From contig NGZR01000004.1 in the NCBI GenBank assembly GCA_002197995.1, positions 3,348,001-3,412,000 on the forward strand: a stretch of DNA of 64,000 bases, in the 5' to 3' direction. Numbering within the stretch: the first letter of the stretch is position 1; each line of letters begins with the position of its first letter. The notes below the pieces were generated by a model, which was not told the DNA's origin, searched no databases, and saw only the letters and a list, made by a program, of their open reading frames with translations. Below are positions 1 through 10,967 of the stretch, one piece after another. Both the position numbers and the translations under genes were made by a program. The DNA is from Gaeumannomyces sp. JS-464 (taxonomy: Eukaryota > Ascomycota > Sordariomycetes > Magnaporthales > Magnaporthaceae).

Positions 1-726
1 AAAAAAGCACCCGTACAGGACCAACATAGTGTACTTACCTACGATCTCATCATGGAGGAAGTCGACGCAGCAGTGGAGGGTATATTGGCCGTAAATACAA
101 ACATATCACGCCCAAAACACACAAATGTACGAGCAGTAGGAAAGGCGCGGAGAGGTGGTGGGGGTTTGAAACTGCATGTGGCATCGACAAACATGGAATT
201 GCGACAAGCGCTGTAGAGCGTGAGATCTGACCTCCTGCGTGTGGGTTGGGTTGCCACTGGGCCGACCTGCTACATGAGGAGAAGAGGGGGGGCCACGGAA
301 AAAAAAAAAAAAATCTTGCCATCAGCGTGCGGCGGGTGCATTTGGAGGGGCAATCCCAGGAGGGGCAGCGGGGCTGATAAGTTGGAGGGGCAAAACAAAC
401 GAAAAAAAAAAAAAAAATCTAGGGAGGGGAGATTCACTTGGGCGATTGACAGAATGTGGGGCAGCCGTGGATTTCGCCCACGTAAATAAAAGGTAGATTT
501 CCCCTCCCAACCTTCCAGCACTTGTCTCTTTTTTTTTCCTCGTCGGCACACCTTGAATCAAGCATTCTGATCTGCCAATTTTCCTTGTAAGCATTCCACC
601 TCGAGGCACGATACCCTATGTGTCTGCTCTTCACCACTCTAACAATCATCGCGACCATCGCTTCAGATTCACTTTCGCCCAAGCAAAACCAGACCTTTCT
701 CGTCAGCCAGCTGAACAACCGCCACC
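1..726 (+). promoter_or_regulatory. tef1 upstream region and 5' leader
   Basis: Non-coding region before tef1. It has two long A tracts (near 299–313 and 402–417), and each follows or lies near a copy of the 11-mer TTGGAGGGGCA (342–352 and 382–392). It carries several AGGGG (stress-response-element-like) motifs and a TATA-like AAATAAAAGG near 484. The last 150 bases are pyrimidine rich and end in GCCACC directly before the ATG, a strong Kozak context. This fits a highly expressed gene. Short reading frames here are low complexity and not credible. Confidence 0.5.
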
Positions 727-2972
727 ATGGGTAACAAGGAGAAGGCTCACCTTAACGTAAGTTCTCTCCTCTGATCGCCAGCCGTGACGCAGACGCAGCG
801 AGCCAGTTCCTTCGCTGGCATCCTCCAGCATCCGTCGCTAACCTGCGCGTCTGCGTCGCTCGAATAGGTCGTCGTCATCGGGTTTGTCTCACCTCGCCGC
901 CTCGGCCACAGCGCCATCGCCATGCCCAACTCCATCCATCTCGACAAGCCGCACATCGCGACGAGCGCGAACATTGCAGTGCTAACATATCCATCACAGA
1001 CACGTCGACTCCGGCAAGTCGACGACGGTAAGCCACTGCCCTACAATCCATACTATGTGTGGCACCCGCCCATCAAGCGGTGCCACTGAACCAAGCTCGC
1101 ATTGCTGACGTGAAGTGCACTACAGACCGGTCACCTTATCTACAAGCTGAAGGGTATCGATGCCCGTACGATCGAGAAGTACGAGAAGGTACGTTTCTCA
1201 CCATATTTTCTTTTATTTTTCTCCCTTCCGACAATCCAGACTATCACCAAAACCACACCTCACACATTCTCGCACACGGGCAACTTTTGCAAATCTCACC
1301 CACCAATATTGTGCCCTCGGCGCAAGAGCGGGGGCGGGGTCCAGCACTTTTTTTTTTTTCCCTTTTCCCCCGCCCAGCCCTGCGCGCTGTTTCCACTAGA
1401 AAATTTCGCGTCATCTGCAAAAAATATGTGCATACTGCACGGACCAGCCACCCCCACCTTCCATCTCTAGGACTCTGCATACCAGATACTGACGATGACA
1501 ACAGGAAGCCGCTGAGATGGGCAAGGGCTCCTTCAAGTACGCCTGGGTTCTGGACAAGCTTAAGGCTGAGCGTGAGCGTGGTATCACCATCGACATTGCC
1601 CTCTGGAAGTTCGAGACTGCCAAGTACAATGTCACCGTCATCGGTATGTGTGCCTGGACTGGCCGGACCCCTGTCCGGTTTCCACCAACCCTGGTCCCAC
1701 CAATGCGCCGCATCATGTTGATGCTAACGACGTCCCCTGACGTGCAGATGCCCCCGGTCACCGTGACTTCATCAAGAACATGATTACTGGTACCTCGCAG
1801 GCCGACTGCGCCATTCTCGTCATTGGCGCCGGTACCGGTGAGTTCGAGGCTGGTATCTCCAAGGATGGCCAGACCCGTGAGCACGCTCTGCTTGCCTTCA
1901 CCCTCGGTGTTAGGCAGCTCATCGTCGCCGTCAACAAGATGGACACTGCCAAGTGGGCCCAGAGCCGCTTCGATGAGATCGTCAAGGAGACCAAGAACTT
2001 CATCAAGAAGATCGGCTTCAACCCCGACACCATCCCCTTCGTCCCCATCTCAGGCTTCAACGGCGACCACATGATCTCGGAGTCTGCCGACATAAAGGCC
2101 AACATCTCCCCCAACGCTCCCTGGTACAAGGGCTGGACCAAGACCATCACCAAGGACGGCAAGAAGGAGACCGTTGTCGGTGGTGCCTCGCTCCAGGACG
2201 CCATTGACGATGTCACTCCCCCCAAGCGCCCGACCGACAAGCCCCTGCGTCTGCCCCTTCAGGATGTCTACAAGATCGGTGGTATCGGCACAGTGCCCGT
2301 CGGCCGTATCGAGACTGGTATCCTCAAGGCTGGCATGGTCGTCACCTTCGCGCCCTCCAATGTCACCACTGAAGTCAAGTCCGTCGAGATGCACCACCAG
2401 CAGCTGTCTGAGGGTGTCCCCGGCGACAACGTCGGTTTCAACGTGAAGAACGTCTCGGTCAAGGACATCCGCCGTGGAAACGTCGCCGGTGACTCCAAGA
2501 ACGACCCTCCCTTGGGCTGCGCCTCGTTCAACGCCCAGGTCATCATCCTGAACCACCCCGGTCAGGTTGGTGCCGGCTACGCCCCGGTTCTGGACTGCCA
2601 CACTGCCCACATTGCCTGCAAGTTCTCCGAGATGGTTGAGAAGCTCGACCGCCGTACCGGCAAGTCCATTGAGGCCAACCCCAAGTTCATCAAGTCGGGT
2701 GACGCTGCCATCGTTAAGATGGTTCCGTCCAAGCCCATGTGCGTCGAGACCTTCTCTGAGTACCCTCCCCTGGGTCGTTTCGCCGTCCGTGACATGCGTC
2801 AGACCGTCGCTGTCGGTGTCATCAAGAGCGTCGAGAAGGCCGCTGCCGGTGCCGGCAAGGTATGTCCACTCCCCATCTCATCTCCCCAGGTTCACGGACG
2901 TGCTCTGTGCTCATTGCTAATCAACTTGAACAACAGGTCACCAAGTCTGCTGCCAAGGCTGCCAAGAAATAA
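727..2972 (+). CDS. tef1: Translation elongation factor 1-alpha (divergent copy)
   Basis: GTPase that delivers aminoacyl-tRNA to the ribosome in the cytosol. Seven exons: 727–756, 868–881, 1000–1027, 1126–1188, 1505–1643, 1748–2859, 2937–2972. Phases agree and give 473 aa, against about 460 in most fungi. P-loop GHVDSGKST is split by introns 2 and 3, at positions familiar from fungal tef1. Switch II DAPGH spans intron 5, NKMD follows, and the C-terminus ends in a lysine-rich tail. The frame is intact and splice sites are canonical. Odd: several positions that are nearly invariant in ascomycetes differ ([16 protein letters not shown] instead of [26 protein letters not shown] instead of [22 protein letters not shown]). 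There is also an insertion around [18 protein letters not shown]. Some stretches, such as [19 protein letters not shown], look more like basidiomycete proteins. It may be this lineage's only tef1 or a second paralogue. Confidence 0.95.
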
Positions 2973-3699
2973 GCTGCTCAATCACCAGGAGCAAATCGTC
3001 CCGAGACGCGGGAGGCAAGCCATACCCATCGGCGTCGCTATTACATGATCGCGCCAATCATGAGGGTGTTTTCGGCATTTGCCTCGGCGCACGGAAAAGA
3101 GTCCTCGGAAGCTTGTTTGGGGCACATTTGAGAGGAACGGGTCAGGGATTTTCTGCGATTCAAAACTTCTTCTCCGATAGTGTGCTTTAGTACAAAATAG
3201 AGTTCTCTTTAGAAAGTGATTTCAAAGTTCAAAAAAAAGGAGAAAATCTTGATCTGTTCCAGTCATGCGCGTGACCGAACAATGTGGTGTCTGTCTAGAT
3301 GATGATGGGAGGGCTGCAAGTGCCAGTCATGCTACAGCAGGGCTGTGAGACCGGGAAGCAGACTCTGGGGGGCGTAGCTATTCATTGCCGCTGGGGAGGC
3401 GGAGGAATAGCTTCGCACAGCAAGACTGGCGTGTTCATGCCGACGATAACCTTAGACGGCCAGCCAGGTAGACAGGCAAGGCCATGGATAGGTAGGTGCC
3501 TAGTTTCTACGACCTTGACCCGAAAGCAGCGTTGCTTGAAGAGAGAAGGTAGATATATATAATTGCCTATCTAAACAACATGAACTGGTCGTTTCTCCAG
3601 ACACCGCAAATGGCACATTTATGCACTAGAGAGTAGATAAATAGACACGGCGGATGCAATTTGTATCCAAGCACAAGATAAATGAAGCCAATATGATCC
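2973..3699. other. Convergent intergenic region tef1–SLS1
   Basis: Holds the 3' untranslated regions of tef1 (+) and SLS1 (-). The first part is T/A rich with a short A run near 3232. An 87-codon frame at 3299–3562 has no recognisable features and is not called. Confidence 0.4.
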
Positions 3700-6071
3700 T
3701 CACAAGAACCACTGGAACTCATCACCCTGGGCCGCCTTCAGTATATCGGCCACGAACCTCTCCGCCGCATCTTCGGAGCCTTCAATGAATGGATTCGCCT
3801 CCCGCCACGGCGATGCCTGCAGTGAGACCTCGACCCTCGATGGGGCAAGGCTGCCTACTATAGTCGTGTAGGCCAGGCTTCGATCGTGGAAATACGTGAC
3901 GGCGTTATGCCGCAGCTCGAGGCCCGCAAAGAGGTAGTCGAGCGTCAGCAGACCCGATTCGTCGCCGCCTTGACGGGCGGCGCCATGGCCGAGGCGGACT
4001 GGGACTGTCATGCCTTTGACGAGAGCCGGGGTCCTGAAAACATTATCCATGGGCGAGATTTCCGACCGGCCCAGAAAATCAACCAGTGGTCGCACTGTGG
4101 GGTGCGCGTCCAGAGGGGCATCCATACGTAGCAGCTCCGAGATTTGTCTCTGAGTGATGCGTGCATCCACTGGGTGGTCTGGTAGGAGTAGATCGAAGCT
4201 GTGCGTGCTGTGAAGTGCACGGAGCGATTTTATATTGGTGACCAAGTTATTGTTCATGCGGACGCGGAGCTCTAGAGCCGGCGCGTGCAGAGCGGCGCTG
4301 TCATTAGGCGACGGGACCAGCCGAACAACGAGCTGGCTGCTGGTAGGGCCGCACACCGCGGTGTTGGAGAAAGCTCGACCGAAAAGTGGGGGAGTGGTTG
4401 TGGACAGAATCCGAGGGGAAGAGCTGTGTAAGGGTAGCGCTGCGCTCGGTTGTGAGATGACATCGTTCTCTTCGGTCCAGTGAAGGAGGTGTCCAAAGAC
4501 GGCATGAGTAGTAGTTCTTGCCAACGCCCAGTGGCCGGTGGTGGGAAGACCTGATGGGTCTGACACGGGAGTCGCCAACGATTTCGGAGGTGGAGTCTGA
4601 GTGTCGGGGCTTTTGGGGCGAATCAGCCACGAGACTAGGTCCGATGGTAGAGGCGCATCGGTCGACTTTGTGGAGGCTGACGAGACGGGCCGGACGAACC
4701 GGGCCCACGACCCAGGTCGGACGTTCCAAGGCAGTGACAGGTTCTGGAGGCCATGCTCCAGAATGAGCCTGCCCGCCTCAGGACTATCCTGCAACGGCCC
4801 GATTATGGCCATTGGAGGGGACAATGAAGGGGCGTTCCGTCCATATGCGTCCATCAGGTGTCGGAAGACAACATCTCGGGTTGTCTCGAAGGTCAGATCT
4901 TGGTCCGGCTGACGCCTCTGGATCCAAGAGACGGAGAGTTTGCCGGGCGCTTTGTGTTGTTGGATGTGTGAGTTGGTCAGCTGGCCGAGACGCTCGAGAG
5001 ATTCGCGAGGGATCTTTCCTGGCGCGAGCGGGCCCAGGTCCAGAGTCTCGGTGACGGTAGTGCGGAGAATTTGATTTATGTCAGCCAGAATGGTATCAGC
5101 GATGGCCTTGGGGCTGTATATTCGTAACATGCGGCTGGAACGTCGCAGCTCTATTCGTCCGCCCACTTTACGCAGGTATACGCGGGAAATGACCTGAAGC
5201 CACCTCCTGTTGCCAACCAGCAGAAGCGAGAATTCGGGGTCGCGTAGGCGGACATCGAGGTAGCCGGGGCCATCAACGTGCTCCTGAATTGAGACGCCCC
5301 AGCACCCACGCATCAGCTGGCTAACGAGTGCCTTCTTGGGGCTGCTGGCTTGCTGCTGCACTGACGGGGGTTGGGGCACCCACGGGAGCCGCTCCAGGAT
5401 CCATGGGGCATTCGGGTCGGCCTGGAGGGTGCCAGGGGAGGCCAGGACAGTGCGGTCTTGCTGGTTGGCGCCGATGTATCTGACAAGTTGCGCGATGGTG
5501 AAACCGCTTCTGAGAGTATCTGCAATGGCATCGAAGTCTCTCTGGGAAAGAATGCGGACCTCAGCAGGCCGCAGTTCGTCGATGTTGGCCTGGACCTCAG
5601 CCTCGGTAGTGGCAGCCCCTGGGTTATGTAAGGAACCCCAGATGTCCTGGCCGCCTTCGGCGCCAGCCTCAGCCTCAGCAACGGCCAGTTCTAGGACTGG
5701 AATTTTTCGCTTCTTGCCCTTGCCCAGGTCCGTCATCACAATCGTCTCGCCTCGCTGGCCCAGCACGTCGAAAGCCAAACCTTCAACTCTGGGTATGATG
5801 CGGGTGCCTCTGCTATGGTAGACCTTGGCATTGGATCTGCGCGCCCCTGGGCCGATCGAAGGCTATTGTTTGCCGAGGGGTCGTCTGCACTGGCGTCTCG
5901 CTCGCGGACACCATCGTCAGGACGTCCGTCTGCGGCAGTACTGTTGCCCCTAATTTGAGCATAGTGTACTACCGCGGAGGGCCATTGAAATTTAGCCTGG
6001 GGAGGTCGGAATTGGCATCTGTGGCAGACGAAGCCACCAGCTGCGGTCCTGCTTCGGATCATCAAGGCCAA
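3700..6071 (-). CDS. SLS1: SLS1-family mitochondrial inner-membrane protein
   Basis: Homologue of yeast Sls1, a matrix-facing inner-membrane protein that couples mitochondrial transcription and translation. The main frame (5778 down to 3700, 692 aa) starts in mid-protein: VYHSRGTRIIPRVEGLAFDVLG runs without a start into the conserved body, with KAIADTILADINQILRT as a diagnostic core stretch. The N-terminus lies in another frame from an ATG at 6071: MALMIRSRTAAGGFVCHRCQ, a basic, acid-poor presequence with a CxxC. The two frames join cleanly if one base is added to the four-C run at 5844–5847 (G4 on the coding strand). The span is then exactly divisible by three, giving about 790 aa. No GT–AG intron of reasonable size does this. 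It diverges from NSE3 with 585 bp between starts. Family assignment is from the conserved core; the frameshift is probably an assembly error. Confidence 0.8.
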
Positions 6072-6656
6072 GCAGGGCGCCAGGGTCTGAGTCGAGATGG
6101 AGGGGTGTCTTTACCGACCCTGGCAACCGTATGATTTCGCTCAAAAGTTCTGGCCTTCACGGTTCCTTCTCTTCTGGGACATGGAAGTCGACTGATGGGT
6201 AGGTATTCGCATACGCTCGGAAAAGCCAGGGCGCAAAGGCAGGGGAGTCGGGCCGCGGCCGTATTGGTGGGTGTTTCTAAGTCATATTGATGGCGATTTT
6301 TCAAGACTTTTTTTTTCGCCCGCATGTCCACCCATGTCACCTTCTTCCTTGCCTGCCGGGCGGGACAGCGGGTCTCAATCGGGCGCTAAACCTTTCTGGG
6401 CTGCATGGACCCGGCAGGCAGGTTGCGTCAGTCCAGGTGGCCCACCTATCGAGAGAACAATTGAATTTCCCCACGTCGCGTCTCCTGCCTAGCACCCCGC
6501 GACCACACCGCGTCGGATCTCGGCTTGTGATCTGGCACTCGGCCTCCCTAAATAACGACAAACGTTCGCCATCTAGCTCTGGGGATCGGAACGGCGCTCA
6601 TACTTGCCCTCCTCTGATTTCTTGCAAAGTGGCACCGAGGATATCTCGGAGAGACC
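6072..6656. promoter_or_regulatory. Divergent promoter region SLS1 / NSE3
   Basis: Shared upstream region of two divergent genes. A T9 tract sits near 6308–6316. Overlapping reading frames on both strands (for example 6287–6868) run into NSE3 in the wrong frame and have no family signal. Confidence 0.4.
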
Positions 6657-7886
6657 ATGCCCATCCTTCAAAGGCGCCCTCGGCATGTAAGTCTGGGTGT
6701 CCCTGGGGCTCTCTTTACTACCATGCTGGCAGTCCTGATCTGTTGATTCATTCCTGCTCACAATACCCAAGATCGAAGAGGATGACGACGATGCGCGCGG
6801 ACACGAACGACCCAGACAGCGACAACGACGCGACAAAGCCGACAACAGCGATGACGACGAGAGCATGAATGGCGGCGGCGACGAGCGTGACGAGTCAACC
6901 GAGACACAGCTGGTCAAGAAGCTCGTGAGGTACGCACTCGCTTGCGAATACTCAAGGACCCTAATTCGTAGGGATGGTATTCGGGAGAAGGGTAAGGAGA
7001 TCTGGAGTTCTACGTCCACCCACCCGAGCGGTGCTGAATGCCAGCAGCCACTGATACAACCCCGTACTTTCTTCTCTATAGTGCTGGGTCCCCATGGCCG
7101 GTCATTTAGGAAAATTTTTGAGGGAGCCCAGAAGCAGCTCCAGGTAGTGTTTGGCATGCAAATGGTTGAACTCCCCGTCCGAGACAAATCCACCCTGTCA
7201 GTAGAGGAGCAGAGGAGAGGTGTGTTCTCGCCCCCGTCCCGGGCCGACCGGCCGCCAAAATTTCACCAGTTACCCTGTCTGCTAACTCAGCCCAACAGCG
7301 GCCAAGTCACAGACCAAAGGGGCGGTAGGCTCCAACACGTATATCCTTGTCACTATGATCCCGGAGCCCTATAGATCGGCGGTCATCATACCGCCGTCCA
7401 AGATCCAGAGCTCCGATGCTGAAGCGATCCACATCGGACTGTATTCACTCATCATCACCATCATAACACTCAATGGCGGCGAGTTGAGTGATCACAAACT
7501 CAAAAGATATCTGCAGCGCATGAACGCAAACGTCAACACCCACTCGAAAAGACCGAGGTGATGTTGCAGAGGCTCATCAGGCAGGGCTACGTCGTCAAAC
7601 GGTGGAGAGAAACCCCCAAAGTGATGAGGACGCCATAACCTGGCACGTTGGCCCACGTGGCAAGCAAGAAGTCCCTCACGAGGCTATTGCCAGCATAGCG
7701 AGGGAGATTTACGGGGCTGCTGCGAATGACGAGCTTGAGAGGAAGCTCCAAGCGAGCCTGCAGATCGAGGAGAGGAAACCGCCGCGTCGCGACGGTTCTG
7801 CGGAAGCGGAGAGACGCCGAGGGCGGGATGGAGACGCAAACGGGGCGGACGATGATGAGGATGAAGATGAGGATGATGAGCGTTGA
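6657..7886 (+). CDS. NSE3: Nse3, MAGE-domain subunit of the SMC5/6 complex
   Basis: Nuclear subunit that binds Nse1/Nse4 and DNA within SMC5/6 and acts in DNA repair. Exons: 6657–6686, 6772–6991, 7082–7219, 7299–7886. The first exon encodes only ten residues (MPILQRRPRH) and ends at a perfect GTAAGT. Next come an acidic/basic linker and the MAGE homology domain: LVKKLVRYALACEYSRTLIR, then VLGPHGRSFRKIFEGAQKQL, FGMQMVELP, and the winged-helix half with GGELSDHKLKRYLQRMN and EVMLQRLIRQGYVVK. The C-terminus is acidic. The frame breaks twice inside the MAGE domain: at the C3 run 7539–7541 and at C5/A3 7613–7620. Adding one base at each restores conserved sequence across both and makes the spliced length 978 nt (325 aa). 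Convergent with the SF3b gene. Probable sequencing errors, not decay. Confidence 0.85.
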
Positions 7887-8255
7887 TATATGCGTTGCTG
7901 AAATATGGTAGAATGGGTTGGGACTGCACCGGAGGATATCCATTTCCCATCTACTCTCCTCCACCTTTCGCTGGTGGCGGCCATCTGCTCAGGCCCCAGT
8001 ATTATTACTCCATCTCACCGCAAATATGCGAAGTACCGGCCGAGTTGCGCATGCCACGCCCCCATGTTCGCAGCCAGCGTCCACCAACTCGCAAGCCATG
8101 CTCAGGACTGCGCGATCGTGGAAAGTGAGCTTTAGTCCCTTCCTCTAATCAGTATTCCTCAGCTCATATGCACGTGAGGTGGGGGCGACTCCAGGAGGCA
8201 GTCCGCCTGCCAGTCAGGGATCCGCATATCGGTAGTTTGGTGGCCAGCCTATATG
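7887..8255. other. Convergent intergenic region NSE3–SF3b
   Basis: 3' ends of NSE3 (+) and the SF3b subunit gene (-). Three overlapping short plus-strand frames (7883–8148) show no family signal. Nothing else recognised. Confidence 0.35.
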
Positions 8256-8687
8256 TCACTGCTGAACTACCGAGTCCTCGCCCTCACGAGCAGGTGGCGG
8301 GCCGCATGGCTGTATCATTTTCTAGATTAATAGCGTCAGCATACTATGGCTCTGTGCATTCCAACACCACACTGCAGGTGAACTGACTATGCGTGTTAAC
8401 TTACCCGTATCATCTCGGCACGGATCTTGGCGACGGGCTCATTTTGGGCGAGCGCCATGTAGGCAGCAAGAGGCGGGTGACCAGCAATACTTGAGTATGT
8501 GTCGCGGTGGATGTTTGTTTTCCACTCCCAGCTGGTGGTGTCCGGATGCCCCGTGCCAATGTATTTAGCCTGGAGACGTTCCAGCTCCTGCTGTGACCGC
8601 AGTTTGTCCGCCTATCGATGCTGTCAGCCGCCGGACACAGATAGGAAGCGTGTAATGGAGCCAGACTAAGGTTGCCAAGCGTACCAT
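8256..8687 (-). CDS. YSF3: SF3b 10-kDa subunit (SF3B5/Ysf3), spliceosome
   Basis: Small subunit of the U2 snRNP SF3b complex, which binds the branch-point region before spliceosome activation. Found by reading splice sites; no single long frame shows it. Coding exons on the minus strand: 8687–8685 (only the ATG), 8611–8405, 8321–8256. The junctions are ATG|GTACGC, a branch-like GCTGAC and TAG acceptor, then CGG|GTAAGT and CTAG acceptor. The protein has 91 aa (human about 86) and shows the family signatures LERLQAKYIGTGHPDTTSWE, HRDTY, MALAQNEPVAKIRAEM and KMIQPCGPP. All phases agree with no frame errors. It diverges from the zinc-finger gene at 9184. An unrelated 155-aa frame (8410–8877) on the same strand is a wrong-frame read-through of these exons and introns. 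Confidence 0.92.
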
Positions 8688-9183
8688 CTTTCAGTCTCAC
8701 GGGCGAGCGGTATGAAGTCGTGGTTCCGTGACCTTCTGAATTGATGAGATGGATGAGGTTCACGTGCCAGAAAACGCTGTTGGTGAGAAATGCGTGGAAC
8801 TGTGTGTCTAGGAGAGCTGAAGCCGCGTCGAGCTGGGCTTCGCCCCACTTTGAACTGCATAAGTGGGGCTGCCCCACAGGGGGTCGTCAATCTCCATCAA
8901 CACCAGCCGTTGATCAACCTACCAAACAATCAGTCCGTGTATCCAAGCACGCGCCCATGGGAGCATCTCCAGTGCACCGCCGCCTGCCTCGTTACAAAGT
9001 GTGCCTACGACACTCCTTTGGATCCAATTGATCTGATCAGGCCGATCAAGAAGCGTCACCTAGCGACTCGTCGCATCCAATCCGAGCAGTTGCCCGCCCC
9101 GATCTCCACGACCCTACCACACCTGCCCTCGCCCGAGCCGCGCCTCAAATCGCAACACCGGGCGCATCGCCTTGTGTCAACAA
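8688..9183. promoter_or_regulatory. Divergent promoter region SF3b / MYND-like gene
   Basis: About 500 bp between two divergent starts. No clear TATA box. Short plus-strand frames at 8741–9191 lack any signal. Confidence 0.35.
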
Positions 9184-10555
9184 ATGCCTGAAATTTGGGA
9201 CTACCTGGCGAGAGCCAAGCGGCAAAAGGCCCTGTGCGCCAGCGATGTGGAAGCCATAAAGGAAGGCTGCCGCCAGAACCACAGCCACAGGCATGTCATT
9301 GAGTGCGCCGAGTGTTACGGAAAGATTCTCGAGCGGATGCATGGCCGGTACACCTCCTCACCGGATGCCGAATGCTTTTCTGGACAAGCCGCCTTCCCCA
9401 AAGACGTGGCCGACTTGTTTACGCAAGCACGGGAGCGTAGGTACGCACTGCGCGAAATCGAGGAGCGCGCCACGAAAGGCAGGCAGGCGCGCATTGTTCA
9501 AACAGTCAAGGGCTCGCAGGTCATAAGACATCTCCTTATGGACTCTGGCCAGGTGCATTTGCTGCGCACAATGGACAGCGGCAACTTTGCGCTAAGCACA
9601 GTGCTCGGGGAAATCCGAAACTCCCTCGGCCACGTTCCCGCCCCCTCCGAAGATGTCGACCATTCTCTCGCCCGATTGACGGGCGCCGAGACTCTTCCAG
9701 CAGACGAGGCTCTCCAAGTCATACAGCAGATATTCTTTTCCGACTACAAAGACAGCTCTGCTATTGGCAGCCAGGAGGAGCTGGAAAAGCTTCGCAAAGG
9801 CAGTTCTCTCGACGTTGTCATGGAGCACAGGCTAGAGCGGTCCCTGGCTAGCAAGGCAAACAAGGACCTGAAGGAGAAGCATCGGCGGAGGCTAGACGAG
9901 CTCAGGCGGGCACAGAGTGCCCACGAGGCTGCAAAAAGTAGGAAGACCAAGGACCGGCAAGCAGCCGTACCACCTCAGACGCCAGCTCCTTCTCTCGAGG
10001 TTCCTCCTTGTGCAGCTTGTCACGGTGCTGTCGACAGCAAGTCTTTTTTCTCCTGTCCGCTTTGCCAAATCCGAGCGGGCCTGGATAACCGCTGGCATCC
10101 TACGGTATATTGCTCCAGCGCATGTCACCACGAGGCATTTGTGAGCTCTCCTTCTGCTCCTCTTCCCTCCTACCCTCATTTGCAAGTCTGTCCGAGTGCT
10201 AATGTCCGAGCTCAAGGACTCTCATCTCAATGACGCCCATTTGTGCACAGCTGCGGATGACTGCGCACAACTGAGAGTCGAGGATGGAGCGATGGACTGC
10301 GACGGTTCGCCGGTGCTCTGCACCCACTGTCTGGAACAACTAAAAACACTGGCCCCATATTGCTCGAAGCAGTGTGCTGAAATGGACATGCAACACCATA
10401 GGAAGAGCGTTCATCAGCGTCAAGGAGAGAAGGCCAACGGCGGACTGGAACACAGCAACGGGATGGTAGGCATTGAGCGCCATGTAACCGATCTGCATGT
10501 TGCATTGGCGGCCCTGGAGAAAGAAACCTCTGTAACAATAAAACCACTCGAGTAG
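9184..10555 (+). CDS. MYND-like zinc-finger protein, function unknown
   Basis: Two exons, 9184–10140 and 10217–10555 (431 aa). The intron has GTGAGC, a GTGCTAATG branch site and an AAG acceptor, and keeps phase 0. The ATG at 9184 is chosen because the frame has no ATG further upstream. Residues about 1–190 are helical with Cys/His pairs (HVIECAECYGKILERMH). About 200–270 is a highly charged Lys/Arg/Glu coiled-coil-like stretch. The last third holds two Cys-rich units: CAACHG…CPLCQIR…YCSSACHHEAF and CTHCLEQ…YCSKQCAEMDMQHHR, each ending in a C-x3-C-x-H-like pattern as in MYND fingers. MYND fingers usually bind proline-rich partners, which suggests a regulatory or scaffold protein. I do not recognise the orthologue group. 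No SET domain is visible. Confidence 0.7.
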
Positions 10556-10967
10556 ATGGCTATTGAACATTGTCTACTGTGGCCGTCCCTGCCACGGAGG
10601 TAGGAGACATTGATGAATGCATTGTTTGCTCTCTTCCGACATCGGATATGGTATAGGTGCCTCCGTGTAACTCGAAGCTACCAATTCCGTGTCGCTTCGT
10701 AGCAAAGAAGTTGGACGCATCGGCCAAACCAAGACGCGGGGAGGAGCGTGACGAGCTGCCGAGGTGCCCGGTTCTGACAAGCCGCACAGCGGGCGCGGGC
10801 TCTAAGTGGAGCGCAAGAGGCAAACAGCGGGCGGTCGGGGTTGGCAGAAATGGGCAAGTGACGTTCATAGCGCATTCGATAGCAAATCTCGCCCATGACC
10901 TTCCATTCCTCCCACCCATTTCGCCCCGGATTTGTCGGGTTTGTTCAATAGGCAGTCAACCACAATC
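10556..10967. other. Intergenic region before ISD11
   Basis: Contains the 3' end of the MYND-like gene and the promoter of ISD11. Overlapping frames on both strands (10560–10989) have no family signal. Confidence 0.35.

Noticed and set aside
2050..2610. 186-codon open frame on the minus strand inside tef1
   Set aside because: Mirror of strongly biased GC3 codons of tef1; no family signal, and tef1 itself is certain.
5844..5960. A small intron joining the two SLS1 frames
   Set aside because: No GT–AG pair of acceptable size and branch site restores the frame; one added base does.
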